A stretch of 64,000 bases of DNA, from positions 62,001 through 126,000 of the forward strand of contig NC_022997.1 in NCBI RefSeq assembly GCF_000503895.1, read 5' to 3'. Source of the stretch: Hyphomicrobium nitrativorans NL23. Its GTDB lineage: Bacteria > Pseudomonadota > Alphaproteobacteria > Rhizobiales > Hyphomicrobiaceae. Below are positions 37,659-46,539 of this stretch, one piece after another. Position 1 is the stretch's first letter, and every line of letters starts with the position of its first letter. A program made the position numbers and the translations under genes. A model generated the notes under the pieces. It searched no databases. It saw only the letters and a list, made by a program, of their open reading frames with translations, and was not told where the DNA came from.

Positions 37659-38116
37659 TTGTTCGTCCTCTTTTCCAAGAGGTTGGATTCCATAAGCACG
37701 AGGCTCAGGAATTGCTTTTCAACAAGGAAAAAACCAAAATCGCCTATGTAGTTAGATATGAATTGCGCGTTGACGCAGATGATAGGTTTTTTAATGGTTT
37801 CCTGTATCCTTTGAATTCTCTCAACCCATCAGCTGTGGGCAGAGAATGCGCGCTAAAAAATTCCACATATCCGGGTGCGAACACGCCGCTGCTCCTCTGA
37901 ATAATCACCTCTGAAGAGATCCCAACCTTAAAAAGGTTGGGGACCCTATAGAGCGCATGGCGCGAACGTCAAGGCCTGAAGGTGCGTACGTCCCCGCCGT
38001 GCACTTCGCCGCCTCATTGCCGCGGAACACTTGTGTTTGGTTTTTTTGCCCCGCCCAATGGCCGCTCAGTGTTAGCTTGCCGCCAGCGCAAATCGAATAC
38101 CCAAGCGTGCACAAGG
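37659..38116. other. A+T-rich non-coding gap with a hairpin
   Basis: This 458-base gap is visibly poorer in G+C than the genes on either side. It holds a perfect 9-bp hairpin at 37921-37941. Short open frames are present, with no ribosome site or known product. Confidence 0.4.
37921..37941. terminator. Perfect 9-bp hairpin (CCCAACCTT-AAA-AAGGTTGGG)
   Basis: CCCAACCTT at 37921-37929 pairs with AAGGTTGGG at 37933-37941 across a 3-base loop. It lies about 175 bp past the methyltransferase stop on the minus strand. There is no U-tract on either strand after the stem, so termination is only one possible role; attenuator or operator are others. Confidence 0.4.
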
Positions 38117-39064
38117 TCACACCGGGCGAAACCGATAGCAGCCATCAATGCCGGCGTGAATGCGAGGCCGCGCGAGCGGCAGTTGCTGCCCATCAAAGGT
38201 CAAACCGGCGAGAAATCTGCGGCTTTCTGGGGGAAGGCGCTGGTCCATGATGGCCGCAAAACGCTTGTGCAGCAAGGACATCTCCCACGCCGATACCGCA
38301 ACGCCGAAGCTTTCCAAGGCGAAACCATGCCTAGCCGCGAGTTCCACAAACTGCGCGTGGGTATAGCATCGTGATATCGGGCAATCGGCGCCGTCGGTCG
38401 ACTTCCGAAAAGCCTCTGGCAAGCTAAGCGCTGCATCGATCCCCTGAACGATTTGTCTCTCGTAGGCAACATAGAGATGAACCCACAAACTGTCCGCGTG
38501 ATAGACCATGAACTGGGCTGCGCCGTCAGGTTTCAGAACGCGACGCAATTCCGCCAGCGTCCTGTCGATATCCGGCACGTGATGCAACACCCCCGAACTG
38601 TGAACCAGATCCATCGATGCATCGTCTAGCGGAAGATTGTCATCCGACACGTCATGGTGCAATAATTCCACGTCGCTGGAATGCAAAGCCAGCCGGTCGC
38701 ACGCTTCAGCCAGTGAAGATCTAGAGACATCGACGCCGACAAGGCGCGATGGCTTCGACTGAGTGGCAAAGCCAACTAGGTCGTATCCTGGACCACACCC
38801 GAAGTCGAGCACGGCCAAGCCATCCGCACCGGATACGGGCATCAGTTCGATGTAACCGAAGTACTGGTCGTTGCGCCAATGAAAGTCATCGAGCGACTCC
38901 TTGGCGGAGCTAAACTTCCGGTGAAGAGTCACGTTATGTCCGGTCCAGTACTCTTCAACTGCGCTTGTCTCGGCCTCCGGCTTCTTCCCCCTCGGTGCGG
39001 TCTTCAAAAGCCGCTGCGAGACAGACTTGAGACGAGCAATCAAACCGGGTTCGAAAATTCTCAT
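38117..39064 (-). CDS. SAM-dependent methyltransferase
   Basis: The 315-residue class I methyltransferase has motif I VLDFGCGPGYDLVGF (about 85), the acidic end of strand 2 GVDVSRSSLAEA, and DLVHSSGVLHHVPDIDRTLAELRRVLKPDG. It resembles methyltransferases that cap or decorate surface glycans, but no substrate motif can be named. Its ATG overlaps the stop of the upstream epimerase (ATGA at 39061-39064), so both act in one step sequence. Confidence 0.85.
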   Translation of the reverse strand: MRIFEPGLIARLKSVSQRLLKTAPRGKKPEAETSAVEEYWTGHNVTLHRKFSSAKESLDDFHWRNDQYFGYIELMPVSGADGLAVLDFGCGPGYDLVGFATQSKPSRLVGVDVSRSSLAEACDRLALHSSDVELLHHDVSDDNLPLDDASMDLVHSSGVLHHVPDIDRTLAELRRVLKPDGAAQFMVYHADSLWVHLYVAYERQIVQGIDAALSLPEAFRKSTDGADCPISRCYTHAQFVELAARHGFALESFGVAVSAWEMSLLHKRFAAIMDQRLPPESRRFLAGLTFDGQQLPLARPRIHAGIDGCYRFRPV

Positions 39065-40148
39065 GAAAGATCCATTTTAAAGTAAGCGCGCACCTCGGGC
39101 AGATGCTCGGCGTGCTGCATCACGCAGCGCAGAATCCTATCTTGGTTCCCCTTCGTCCACGCAACCGTACGCTTCAATCCTTCCTCATGACCAACGCTGG
39201 CGACGAAACCAAGCTGATCGCGCGCCTTGCTCGTATCGGCGAACCGCTGGCCCGAACGATCCCAGTCACGCGCCGGCTTCAGGCCGATCGGCGCTGCGTT
39301 GCCGGTCAGAGAATTGACGCGCTCGGCAAGCTGCAGGATAGTCGTCTCCTCACCGGAACCAAGATTGTATATCTCGCCCGGCGCCCCCCTCAGCGCGCAG
39401 GCTATCAGTCCCCGCGCCATATCCTCGACGAATATGAAGTCGCGCGTTGCGATGCCGCCGTTTTCGACAGGTAGGGCTTCGCCGTGCAGCGCCTTCCAAA
39501 TGAAGGTCGGCGTCACGTTGCGCCAGACGGTTTCCCGAGTCCCGCGCCAGCGGCCGGCCCCGAGGATCTCACCCGGACCATAGACGTTTTGAAAGCGGGC
39601 CTTAACGAAGGGCAGGCCATAGCGTGTGAAATAGTAGTTGCCGTACATCTCACCGATAAGCTTCGAAATCGAATACGGGCTGTCGTGAAAGAGCGAGACC
39701 GGCGCGTCTTCCATTGTTGCCGTGGCGCCATCGAAGGTCTTCGCCGCAACCGCGCACCCTGCCGCCGAGTACACGACCTTCTTGAGAGACTTGATATCCT
39801 TCAAACGCTCGAACAACTTCAGCGTCGTCAATGTATTGTTCTCATGATCAGCAAGCGGATCATGAATCGATGACTGGTTGCCATGGTAGCAGGCAAGGTG
39901 AAACGCATAGTCGATGTCGTCGTCGAGATCGCGCAAGATGCGATCATCGGTTATTGAACCAATCACAAGGCGCACGGCCGGATGCTCAGGTACGTTGGCC
40001 GGATCCGCGGAGAGGAAATTGTCGACGATTGTCACGCGCCGCGGCTGAGCGGCGAGGATTGCGCGCACCAGATTTGATCCGACGAAGCCGCCCCCCCCAC
40101 GACGAGCACGCTCCGGCCGGCGAAATCATCACCTTGCAAATCAGACAT
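39061..40148 (-). pseudogene. NAD-dependent sugar epimerase/dehydratase, frameshifted in a C8 tract
   Basis: The intact part (from about 40068) is an extended SDR: YAFHLACYHGNQSSIHDP, VYSAAGCAVAAK, YSISKLIGEMYGNYY with the catalytic Tyr-Lys, and ATRDFIFVEDMARGL. It lacks the NAD-binding glycine motif. This is found upstream in another frame starting MSDLQGDDFAGRSVLVVGG at 40148. One extra base in the run 40091-40098 (minus strand G8) would restore VLVVGGGGFVGSNLVRAILAA. With that base the protein has about 362 residues. The neighbouring genes suggest a role in nucleotide-sugar modification. It may be a base-calling error, a mutation or a switchable tract. Confidence 0.8.
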
Positions 40149-40253
40149 AATCGAGGATCTCCAGAAGTAGCGGCGCAAGGGACTGGCGACGCCAAGAAAC
40201 GCGAAGCGTGGCCAAAGAACAAGCGCTATTGGCAGGGCAGCCCCAAACCCGCT

Positions 40254-41477
40254 TCAGTGCAGCGCTTCATAGCGCGCTTGCGAGAACACGGCGTAGCATG
40301 TCGGCTGCGTTGTGCGCATCGACAACAGGGCTTCGCGATCGATATCAAAGGTTATGCTTGAAGCGTCTGACAGCGAGAGCTTGCGACCATCGACCTCAAG
40401 AGCATCTCCCTCTTCCGGTTTGCAACCCGCTACACCTGAAATCTCAAGCGACACCCGATACCTTCCCTCCGCAACGAAACGCAATGCCGTGGGGTTCCTT
40501 TTATGGCTTGTGGTGGTGTCGCCAACATAGTTAGGGACATTATCAAAATTTTCATGCGCTGGCGTATCTGCGGGAACGGCCAGAGTTACGATCCCTTTGC
40601 CATTGACGAGAACATCAACGTCTCGCCTATAGAGATACTCCATTGGATCGCCCCTCGCTGCGCGCACGAACATCGACCACACATCGAACGCGTTCTCCAT
40701 TCGAGTATGGGAAGGATTCCCCCTGATTTCAGAAATACTTTTGAGCATTATACTGCCGTCCTGGGAGACTGCGAACCCCCATGTCACATCGATGAAGCGC
40801 CACGCGTTCAGATAGTAGACTTCGGTGGCAATGTGGCTTTCACGCAGTCCGTCGGTGGTATAAAAAAAGCTCACCGGACGCGTTCGAATGCCCAAGGCAG
40901 CCATGATATCTCGAAATGCCTCGACGTGGTTTCCGCAAATTCCGGCTCCGACATCCAGACACATCTCAGAGCCAAGAGGAATTTGATCGCGAGCATAAGC
41001 CTTAAGATAGGAATATCTTCCTGTGCTCAATGACGAACGAACGACCGTGGCCGCCTCTATCGCGGCAAACGCCTTGAAAACCTCCCGCTTGTCAAAATCG
41101 CCGCTTGGATAGTTCTGAGCCACAGCGTGTGCTGCGCTTCCTACTCGGCAAGCGATCCGCATAACCTTCGTTGGCTGACTGGCACAGTCAACGAAGCGTT
41201 TGGGGTCGTCTCCCGCCAGATCCGCCATCTCATCGGCTGCGGAGCCCGCGCTTACGTTGCTCGCGTCCGGCTCATTCTCGGCCACACTATGGTTTTCTTC
41301 AGTAGGCACGAAGAAAAAGGCAAGCCCCGCACCCAATACTGCAAATGTGAGCACAAGACTCACCGCCGCGCGTTTGCGATTGGTCAACTCGACTCCCTGC
41401 TCAGCGAATGGCAGCTCTGGCAACAGAGGTCCGTCCGGAATAGACGTGATCGTCGCCCAAGACGAGGGGAGGGTCAA
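40254..41477 (-). CDS. Membrane-anchored transglutaminase-like protein
   Basis: The 407-residue protein has a short cytoplasmic start, one membrane segment (about 37-57, VSLVLTFAVLGAGLAFFFVP) and a long periplasmic part. A Cys-His-Asp triad in transglutaminase-like order is visible: GICGNHVEAFRDIMAALGI (C181), ESHIATEVYYL (H215) and WRFIDVTWG (D230). A C-terminal beta-rich domain follows (about 300-400). Bacterial members act as thiol hydrolases or amidases on peptide or amide bonds. The start overlaps the stop of the upstream epimerase (ATGA 41474-41477), so it belongs to the glycan operon. A role in modifying amidated or peptide-bearing glycan is a guess. Confidence 0.72.
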   Translation of the reverse strand: MTLPSSWATITSIPDGPLLPELPFAEQGVELTNRKRAAVSLVLTFAVLGAGLAFFFVPTEENHSVAENEPDASNVSAGSAADEMADLAGDDPKRFVDCASQPTKVMRIACRVGSAAHAVAQNYPSGDFDKREVFKAFAAIEAATVVRSSLSTGRYSYLKAYARDQIPLGSEMCLDVGAGICGNHVEAFRDIMAALGIRTRPVSFFYTTDGLRESHIATEVYYLNAWRFIDVTWGFAVSQDGSIMLKSISEIRGNPSHTRMENAFDVWSMFVRAARGDPMEYLYRRDVDVLVNGKGIVTLAVPADTPAHENFDNVPNYVGDTTTSHKRNPTALRFVAEGRYRVSLEISGVAGCKPEEGDALEVDGRKLSLSDASSITFDIDREALLSMRTTQPTCYAVFSQARYEALH

Positions 41478-42406
41478 GCGGGCGCCTTCAGGTGGCTGTA
41501 GATGGCGATGACTCCGTGCTCGTCATACCAAGCCAGCATCCGCTGGATAGTCTCCTCGAAAGAGTAGCGAGGTTGCCAGCCAAACGTCGCGATCGTGTGC
41601 GACGGGTCGAGAACCATCGACGCCACGTCGTCCGCGCCGGGCTCGACCTCGGGAACAGGTTCCGCAAGATCGACGCCAACGTGCGCTGCGACAAGATCGA
41701 AGATCTCCTTGATGGTATGCCCAGTGCCGGTCGAAACATTGTAGACCCCGGTCGGCGCGCCGTCTTCGAGGATCAGATCCATAACTGTAAAGAAGTCTTC
41801 GAGGTCGATGAAGTCCCGCACGGTCTTGGAGCAGAAACAGCTCTTGCCGGCCTTGAGACGCGTATAAAACGTCGGGATCGGACCGATGGCGAGGCGCGGC
41901 CCGGTCACATTGGCGAGCCGCAGCGACACGAACGGCAGGCCAGACATCGCGATGTAGCTCTCGCCGGCTTGCTTCGATATGCCGTAGCTCGTGAACGGCC
42001 GCGCAGGCGCATCGACAGGAACCGGCACCCGATCGGGCCGACCGTATCCGAGCGCGGTGTGGAAGTTGACAAACCGGCGGACGTTGGCGGATTGCGCGGC
42101 CTTGGCGACGTTGATGGTGCCCTCGACGTTGGTGCGCGTATCCTCCTGCCAGTCGTCAGGGTCCTTGTACGCGGCTGCCGAATGGATCACATGCGTCGGC
42201 GCGAACTCCGCAAATGCGCGATCGACAAGGTCCTTGTCGGCAACCGACCCGGTGACGACCTTCAGGCGCGGATGGCTATCGGGAAGCGAACCGCGATGTC
42301 CGGTTGCAAAGTTGTCGATGACCAACACATCATGATCCGCCACGAGATAGCGCTCGGTTAGGCCGGATCCGAGCGTTCCCGCTCCGCCTGTGATCAGTAT
42401 ACGCAT
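41474..42406 (-). CDS. NAD-dependent epimerase/dehydratase, tandem copy 2
   Basis: The 310-residue extended SDR has MRILITGGAGTLGSGLTERYL, VIHSAAAYKDPDDWQEDTRTNVEGT, the catalytic YGISKQAGESYI, and LRLANVTGPRLAIGPIPTFYTRLKAG. It shares YKDPDDW, GPxPxFYxRLxxGKxCF and a C-terminal EHGV...YxHLK with the gene just upstream (42419), showing duplication. GalE/RfbB-type enzymes epimerise or dehydrate nucleotide sugars; the missing TDP-type features prevent naming the substrate. It is followed directly by the transglutaminase-like gene. Confidence 0.87.
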   Translation of the reverse strand: MRILITGGAGTLGSGLTERYLVADHDVLVIDNFATGHRGSLPDSHPRLKVVTGSVADKDLVDRAFAEFAPTHVIHSAAAYKDPDDWQEDTRTNVEGTINVAKAAQSANVRRFVNFHTALGYGRPDRVPVPVDAPARPFTSYGISKQAGESYIAMSGLPFVSLRLANVTGPRLAIGPIPTFYTRLKAGKSCFCSKTVRDFIDLEDFFTVMDLILEDGAPTGVYNVSTGTGHTIKEIFDLVAAHVGVDLAEPVPEVEPGADDVASMVLDPSHTIATFGWQPRYSFEETIQRMLAWYDEHGVIAIYSHLKAPA

Positions 42407-42418
42407 GCCGTTTCTGCC

Positions 42419-43369
42419 TCAGCTTTTCTTGATTTCGCCGCGCGCTTCTTTGAGGTGCGTATAGCCGCCCTCGACGCCGTGCTCGGCCCAGCGGTCGACG
42501 GCTTTCCGAGCGATCTCCGAAAGCGGTGTAAAGCTGACATCGCCGAAATCGTCGAACGTGCGCGAGGGATCGAGCAGGATAGAGGCGGCGTCGTCCGGTC
42601 CGAGCGGACGCACTTCCGGCTCTGGGTAATCGTTGAACTTCATTGCGGAAACGACGGCGTCGTAAAGTTCGAGAATCGCGACGTCCTTGCCGGACGAGAA
42701 ATGGTAGGCGCCCTGCCCGGTGCCGTCGGCGGCACGCACGACAACTTTTGCAAGGTCTCCCGCGTAGCAGAAGTCGCGACGTGCAGGCGTCACAAAGCAC
42801 TTCTTCCCCTCAGAAAGACGAGAATAGAAGATGGGGAGAGGGCCCGACACATTGCGTTCGCCGATGACGTTCGCGAGGCGGAACGAAACCCATTCGACGC
42901 CTGAAAACTGCACGTAGTTTTCGCCGGCCGTCTTGGAAATGGCGTAGCTCGAATTGACGGGGCTGATCGGATGATCGAGCCGGATCGGCTGCTGGATCGG
43001 CTTCGTGCCGTAGCACAGCGCCGTCTGAAAATAGACGAGACGCTTGGCGCCGTGATCCTTGCACGCCTTGGCGATGTTGGCCGTGCCGCCCGCATTGACG
43101 AGTGCGTCCGTGCCCCAGTCATCGGGATCCTTGTAGGACGCCGCCGTGTGGATGACGACATCAGGCTTGAAGTCCGCGAAGAGTCGATCGACCAACGCAC
43201 CGTCGACAATCGTATCCTCAACCTGGGTCAGGTTGGACTGCGCAAGCAGGTTGTCGCGGCGGCCCGTCGAGAAATTGTCGATGGACAGGACCGTATCACC
43301 CCTCGCCAACAACATTTCCGCAACGGTGGAACCGACTTGACCGTTCCCGCCGGTGATGAAGACCTTCAT
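42419..43369 (-). CDS. NAD-dependent epimerase/dehydratase, tandem copy 1
   Basis: The 316-residue SDR starts MKVFITGGNGQVGSTVAEMLLARGDTVLSIDNFSTG (ATG 43369, GAGGA about 10 bases upstream; the frame opens at 43426). It has VIHTAASYKDPDDWGTDALVNAGGT, YAISKTAGENYVQ and FRLANVIGERNVSGPLPIFYSRLSEGK. It is a paralogue of the gene 12 bp downstream and follows an AsnB-type gene by 56 bp. The pair may make two epimers or act as a two-subunit enzyme, as seen for some UDP-sugar epimerases. Confidence 0.88.
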   Translation of the reverse strand: MKVFITGGNGQVGSTVAEMLLARGDTVLSIDNFSTGRRDNLLAQSNLTQVEDTIVDGALVDRLFADFKPDVVIHTAASYKDPDDWGTDALVNAGGTANIAKACKDHGAKRLVYFQTALCYGTKPIQQPIRLDHPISPVNSSYAISKTAGENYVQFSGVEWVSFRLANVIGERNVSGPLPIFYSRLSEGKKCFVTPARRDFCYAGDLAKVVVRAADGTGQGAYHFSSGKDVAILELYDAVVSAMKFNDYPEPEVRPLGPDDAASILLDPSRTFDDFGDVSFTPLSEIARKAVDRWAEHGVEGGYTHLKEARGEIKKS

Positions 43370-43425
43370 AGCTTGCTGTTCCTCTTCCCTGTAATCCTGT
43401 TCAGCGGCGTGGATGACGCTGCGCA

Positions 43426-45378
43426 CTATTGAGATGTCGTGTATACGACCGCTGGCTCTTCCGTGTGCTCATCGCACATCCGCTTGAACTCGTGCGCGCG
43501 GTCATGGAACCGCTGGTGCCAGAGTTCAAGACTTAACAACCCCCATACCTTGCGCGAGAACCGCTCCGTCTTCTCGAAGTTCGCGAGAATGGCGTCGGAG
43601 TTGAAGAAGTCGCGGTGGCGAGAGCGCTGCGTGTGGAAGATGTCGTGAACGAGATCCTTGAGCTCACCCGAGAACCACTCTTTGAGGGGCACCGGAAACC
43701 CCATCTTGTCGCGGCGCCCCGTGAGCTCGCCCGGCAAATCCGAAGCGAACGTCGTCTTGAGGAAGTGTTTCATCTGCCCGCCTGCGAACTTGACGTCCGC
43801 CGGGATCGAGGCCGCAAACTCGACGATGGCGTGATCGAGCAACGGGACGCGCGATTCAAGGCCGTGCGCCATGGACATGCGATCCTCAACATGAAGAAGG
43901 GCCGGCAGCAGGCACTTGAAATCGAAATGCGTCATGCTGTCGAGATAGGCTTCCTTGCGCACGTTGCGCTCGGAGTTGAAAATTCCTTGAAAGCGCTCGA
44001 ATACAGACTCGCGATCCAGGGCGCTCCAATCCACCTCGTCGGTCATGTCGGTCGAGCGGTCGATCAGACGGAAGTAACGCTCGTCCAGCGGACCGAACAG
44101 ACCTTTGGAGAAGAGCTGCTTGATGAGCGGCTTGTACTCCTGCAGCACGGTTAGGTGCGGAATGATCGATTCCGGCGTGACGACGAAATGCTTGCTGTTG
44201 GTGTACGTGCCGTCGATCGCAGCCTTCAGCGACTGCTCTAGATAGGCGATCAGATAGCGCGCATAGCCTCCGAAAATCTCGTCGCCGCCTTGACCGCCCA
44301 GAACCACCTTAACGTGCTCGGCAGCAAGCTTGGACACCATGTACTGCGGGAACGATCCGGGACCGGCGACGGGCTGATCGAGGTGGTAGATCACGTTCGC
44401 GATGTTGTCGCGGAAGTCCTCCGCCGTAATCTCGATCTCGTGCAGCGCGATGCCGCCCATATCGCAAGCCGCATGTGCAAAAGCGCTCTCGTCGTAGCCC
44501 GGAAAGCCGGTGAACTTGCCGTGAAAGCCGATGCACGCGGATGACGGCTCGCGCGCGGCGAGAATGCCGATAAGACTGGAATCGACGCCGCCCGAGACGT
44601 AAGCCCCGACTGGGACGTCTGAGCGCAGATGTGCGCGCACCGAGTCCTCAAGCAGGCCGTGCATCTGACCGCCGAACCATTCCGGGCGGTGGTCCCAGTC
44701 GATGTCGTAGTGCACATCCCAGTATCGGAACGTCCGCACATCGCCGTTCGAGACCGTGAGCGCATGGCCTGGGAGAAGCTGATGGACGTTCTTAAAGAGA
44801 CTGCGGTCGCCGATCGTATACTGGAAGGTGATATATTCGGCGAGCGCCTCGGGGTCGGTCGCAACCTCGGGCAGAACGGGCAGCAGTGCTTTAATCTCGG
44901 AGGCGAAGTAGAACACGCCGTCGACCACAGTGTAGTAGAACGGCTTGATCCCGAAGCGGTCGCGGGCCGCGAACAGCCGGTTTCCGTCCCACAGCGCGAA
45001 AGCAAACATCCCGCGCAAGTGCGTCAAGCAGTCGATGCCCCACTTTTCGTAAGCCGCGAGAATGGTTTCCGTGTCGGATGCGGACCGGAAGGTCCAGCCA
45101 TCCTGCAACTGATCCATCAACTCGACGTAATTATAGATTTCGCCATTGTAGGTGATGACGGAGCCGTTCGGGCCCGCCATGGGCTGGTGGCCGGTTGGCG
45201 ACAGATCGATGATGGCAAGACGGCGATGCGCAAGACCACAGGAGTCCGCTGCATTCAGCCACATGCCGTGCCCATCGGGTCCCCGATGCTCAATCAGGCG
45301 GCTCATCGCGCCCAGGCGACGACCGAGGTCACGTACTGGTTGGCCGTCGAGGGAAACGCAGCCGGCAATACCACACAT
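43426..45378 (-). CDS. AsnB-type glutamine-dependent amidotransferase, copy 2
   Basis: The 650-residue protein starts MCGIAGCVSLDGQPVRDLGRRLGAM with Cys2 intact, HRGPDGHG, TYNGEIYNYVEL, ARDRFGIKPFYY, then the PP-loop SGGVDSS (about 260), LGGQGGDEIFGGYARYLIAYLEQ and EDRMSMAHGLESRVPLLDHAIVEF. Length and order match AsnB-like amidotransferases of surface-polysaccharide loci. It heads the leftward operon with two epimerases, a transglutaminase-like protein, an epimerase and a methyltransferase. It may amidate a uronic acid. Confidence 0.9.
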   Translation of the reverse strand: MCGIAGCVSLDGQPVRDLGRRLGAMSRLIEHRGPDGHGMWLNAADSCGLAHRRLAIIDLSPTGHQPMAGPNGSVITYNGEIYNYVELMDQLQDGWTFRSASDTETILAAYEKWGIDCLTHLRGMFAFALWDGNRLFAARDRFGIKPFYYTVVDGVFYFASEIKALLPVLPEVATDPEALAEYITFQYTIGDRSLFKNVHQLLPGHALTVSNGDVRTFRYWDVHYDIDWDHRPEWFGGQMHGLLEDSVRAHLRSDVPVGAYVSGGVDSSLIGILAAREPSSACIGFHGKFTGFPGYDESAFAHAACDMGGIALHEIEITAEDFRDNIANVIYHLDQPVAGPGSFPQYMVSKLAAEHVKVVLGGQGGDEIFGGYARYLIAYLEQSLKAAIDGTYTNSKHFVVTPESIIPHLTVLQEYKPLIKQLFSKGLFGPLDERYFRLIDRSTDMTDEVDWSALDRESVFERFQGIFNSERNVRKEAYLDSMTHFDFKCLLPALLHVEDRMSMAHGLESRVPLLDHAIVEFAASIPADVKFAGGQMKHFLKTTFASDLPGELTGRRDKMGFPVPLKEWFSGELKDLVHDIFHTQRSRHRDFFNSDAILANFEKTERFSRKVWGLLSLELWHQRFHDRAHEFKRMCDEHTEEPAVVYTTSQ

Positions 45379-45535
45379 AAAATCGTCCTCTTAAAACAAG
45401 CGATTATTGCGGGAGCTTCCCGAAAAACCGCAACCTTTTAACAATCCGCAAGCCCCTTGTCACACCCTCCGCACATCGCCCAAGCCAGGAGCGCGGCTGC
45501 GCGAGCAAAACATCCCAATGAACGCTTGATGCCGC

Positions 45536-46180
45536 TCATCCGCCCGACTCCTGAGCATCGCCCACCGGCGACGACAATACGGCAAGCATGAACACGCGCT
45601 CTTCCCCGAGCCGGGCTACAGCCGCCTCATACATCTTTCGCGGCGCAGCGATGTCCGTCACGATTACTCCGTCACACAACCCGAAAATCTGCTCGAAAGA
45701 CGCAAACACCGGGAGACGAAGGAAATGCTGCTGAGAAGACTGCGGATCGACAATCGCAGCGATCTCCGTGCGGCTTTCCAGTGCACAAATCATGGCGATC
45801 TCGGCAACATCCGAAACGCCGGCGAGTGCAAATCTTTCGATGCCCTTCGCGCGCGCGGCCTCTATCACTGCGGCGCAGTCCAGCTTCGCACGGCGAAAAA
45901 GCGAAAAGGAGTGAGAGAGATAATCGACGGTCAGGCGCGATTTTTCCGCAAAACCTTTAGGCGTGAGGTAATAGGCATAGCGACGTGCAGGAGCACGCGC
46001 GACTTTGAGCAAGCCCTTCTTCACACACCGGCCGAGGTAGGCATTCACAAGCCCCAGCGCGATCCCGAGTTCGACAGCCAGATGCCTCTGAGACTGAGAA
46101 CTGTCCCGCTCAATCTGCTCAAGCAGGCCGAGCATGATGCGGGCGTCGTCCAAGCCTTTTTGTCCTGGCGCTTTCGGCAC
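45536..46180 (-). CDS. MarR/winged-helix EPS-associated regulator with C-terminal Rossmann-like domain
   Basis: The 214-residue protein has an N-terminal winged helix (about 15-80: IMLGLLEQIERDSSQSQRHLAVELGIALGLVNAYLGRCVKKGLLKVA...YYLTPKGFAEKSRL), close in pattern to MarR-type regulators found in exopolysaccharide loci. Its C-terminal half (about 100-200: ERFALAGVSDVAEIAMICALESRTEIAAIVDP) looks like a small nucleotide- or CoA-binding fold, which could sense a nucleotide sugar. It is divergent from the glycosyltransferase operon and a 16-bp palindrome lies between them, so control of the locus is likely. Confidence 0.8.
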   Translation of the reverse strand: MPKAPGQKGLDDARIMLGLLEQIERDSSQSQRHLAVELGIALGLVNAYLGRCVKKGLLKVARAPARRYAYYLTPKGFAEKSRLTVDYLSHSFSLFRRAKLDCAAVIEAARAKGIERFALAGVSDVAEIAMICALESRTEIAAIVDPQSSQQHFLRLPVFASFEQIFGLCDGVIVTDIAAPRKMYEAAVARLGEERVFMLAVLSSPVGDAQESGG

Positions 46181-46539
46181 ACCGTGCCCCCCTCCCCAAC
46201 GTCATCGGTCTAGAACGTTCAGAGCGTGAACGTCAACCCGAAGAACGGACGGAATGCCTGAGCTGCCTGTCCAATGTGGATTGTTTTTATTCAAAGCTTT
46301 GAATGACTTTTCTAACTTTTTTGCTCCGCGTGGCTCGCTCTGCGGCCACCGTCTTCCCCTTTTCTCCACAGCTCTCTCCCCGCCCGCCAAAGGCTTTCCG
46401 CGTGCGGTTTGGCATCAGTCAAAATGACACGGCGCGCGGGGCACGGAGAAGGCCGCAGACTGAGATAACCGCTTTGGTTTCCCCGAGGGGCGCTGTATGC
46501 CATGCGACGGTCTCATTCAGCCTGATTGACCCGCGCCTC
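46181..46539. promoter_or_regulatory. Divergent control region with a 16-bp palindrome
   Basis: The 359 bases between the MarR-type gene (minus) and the glycosyltransferase operon (plus) contain ATTCAAAGCTTTGAAT at 46289-46304, a perfect palindrome. It is flanked by T-rich sequence (TTGTTTTT before, TCTAACTTTTTTG after). No gene is supported in this stretch. Confidence 0.5.
46289..46304. promoter_or_regulatory. Perfect palindrome ATTCAAAGCTTTGAAT, candidate MarR-type operator
   Basis: Every base pairs with its mirror position, 16 of 16. The site lies about 110 bp upstream of the regulator start and about 235 bp upstream of the glycosyltransferase start. MarR-family dimers usually bind palindromes of this size. 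Confidence 0.5.
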
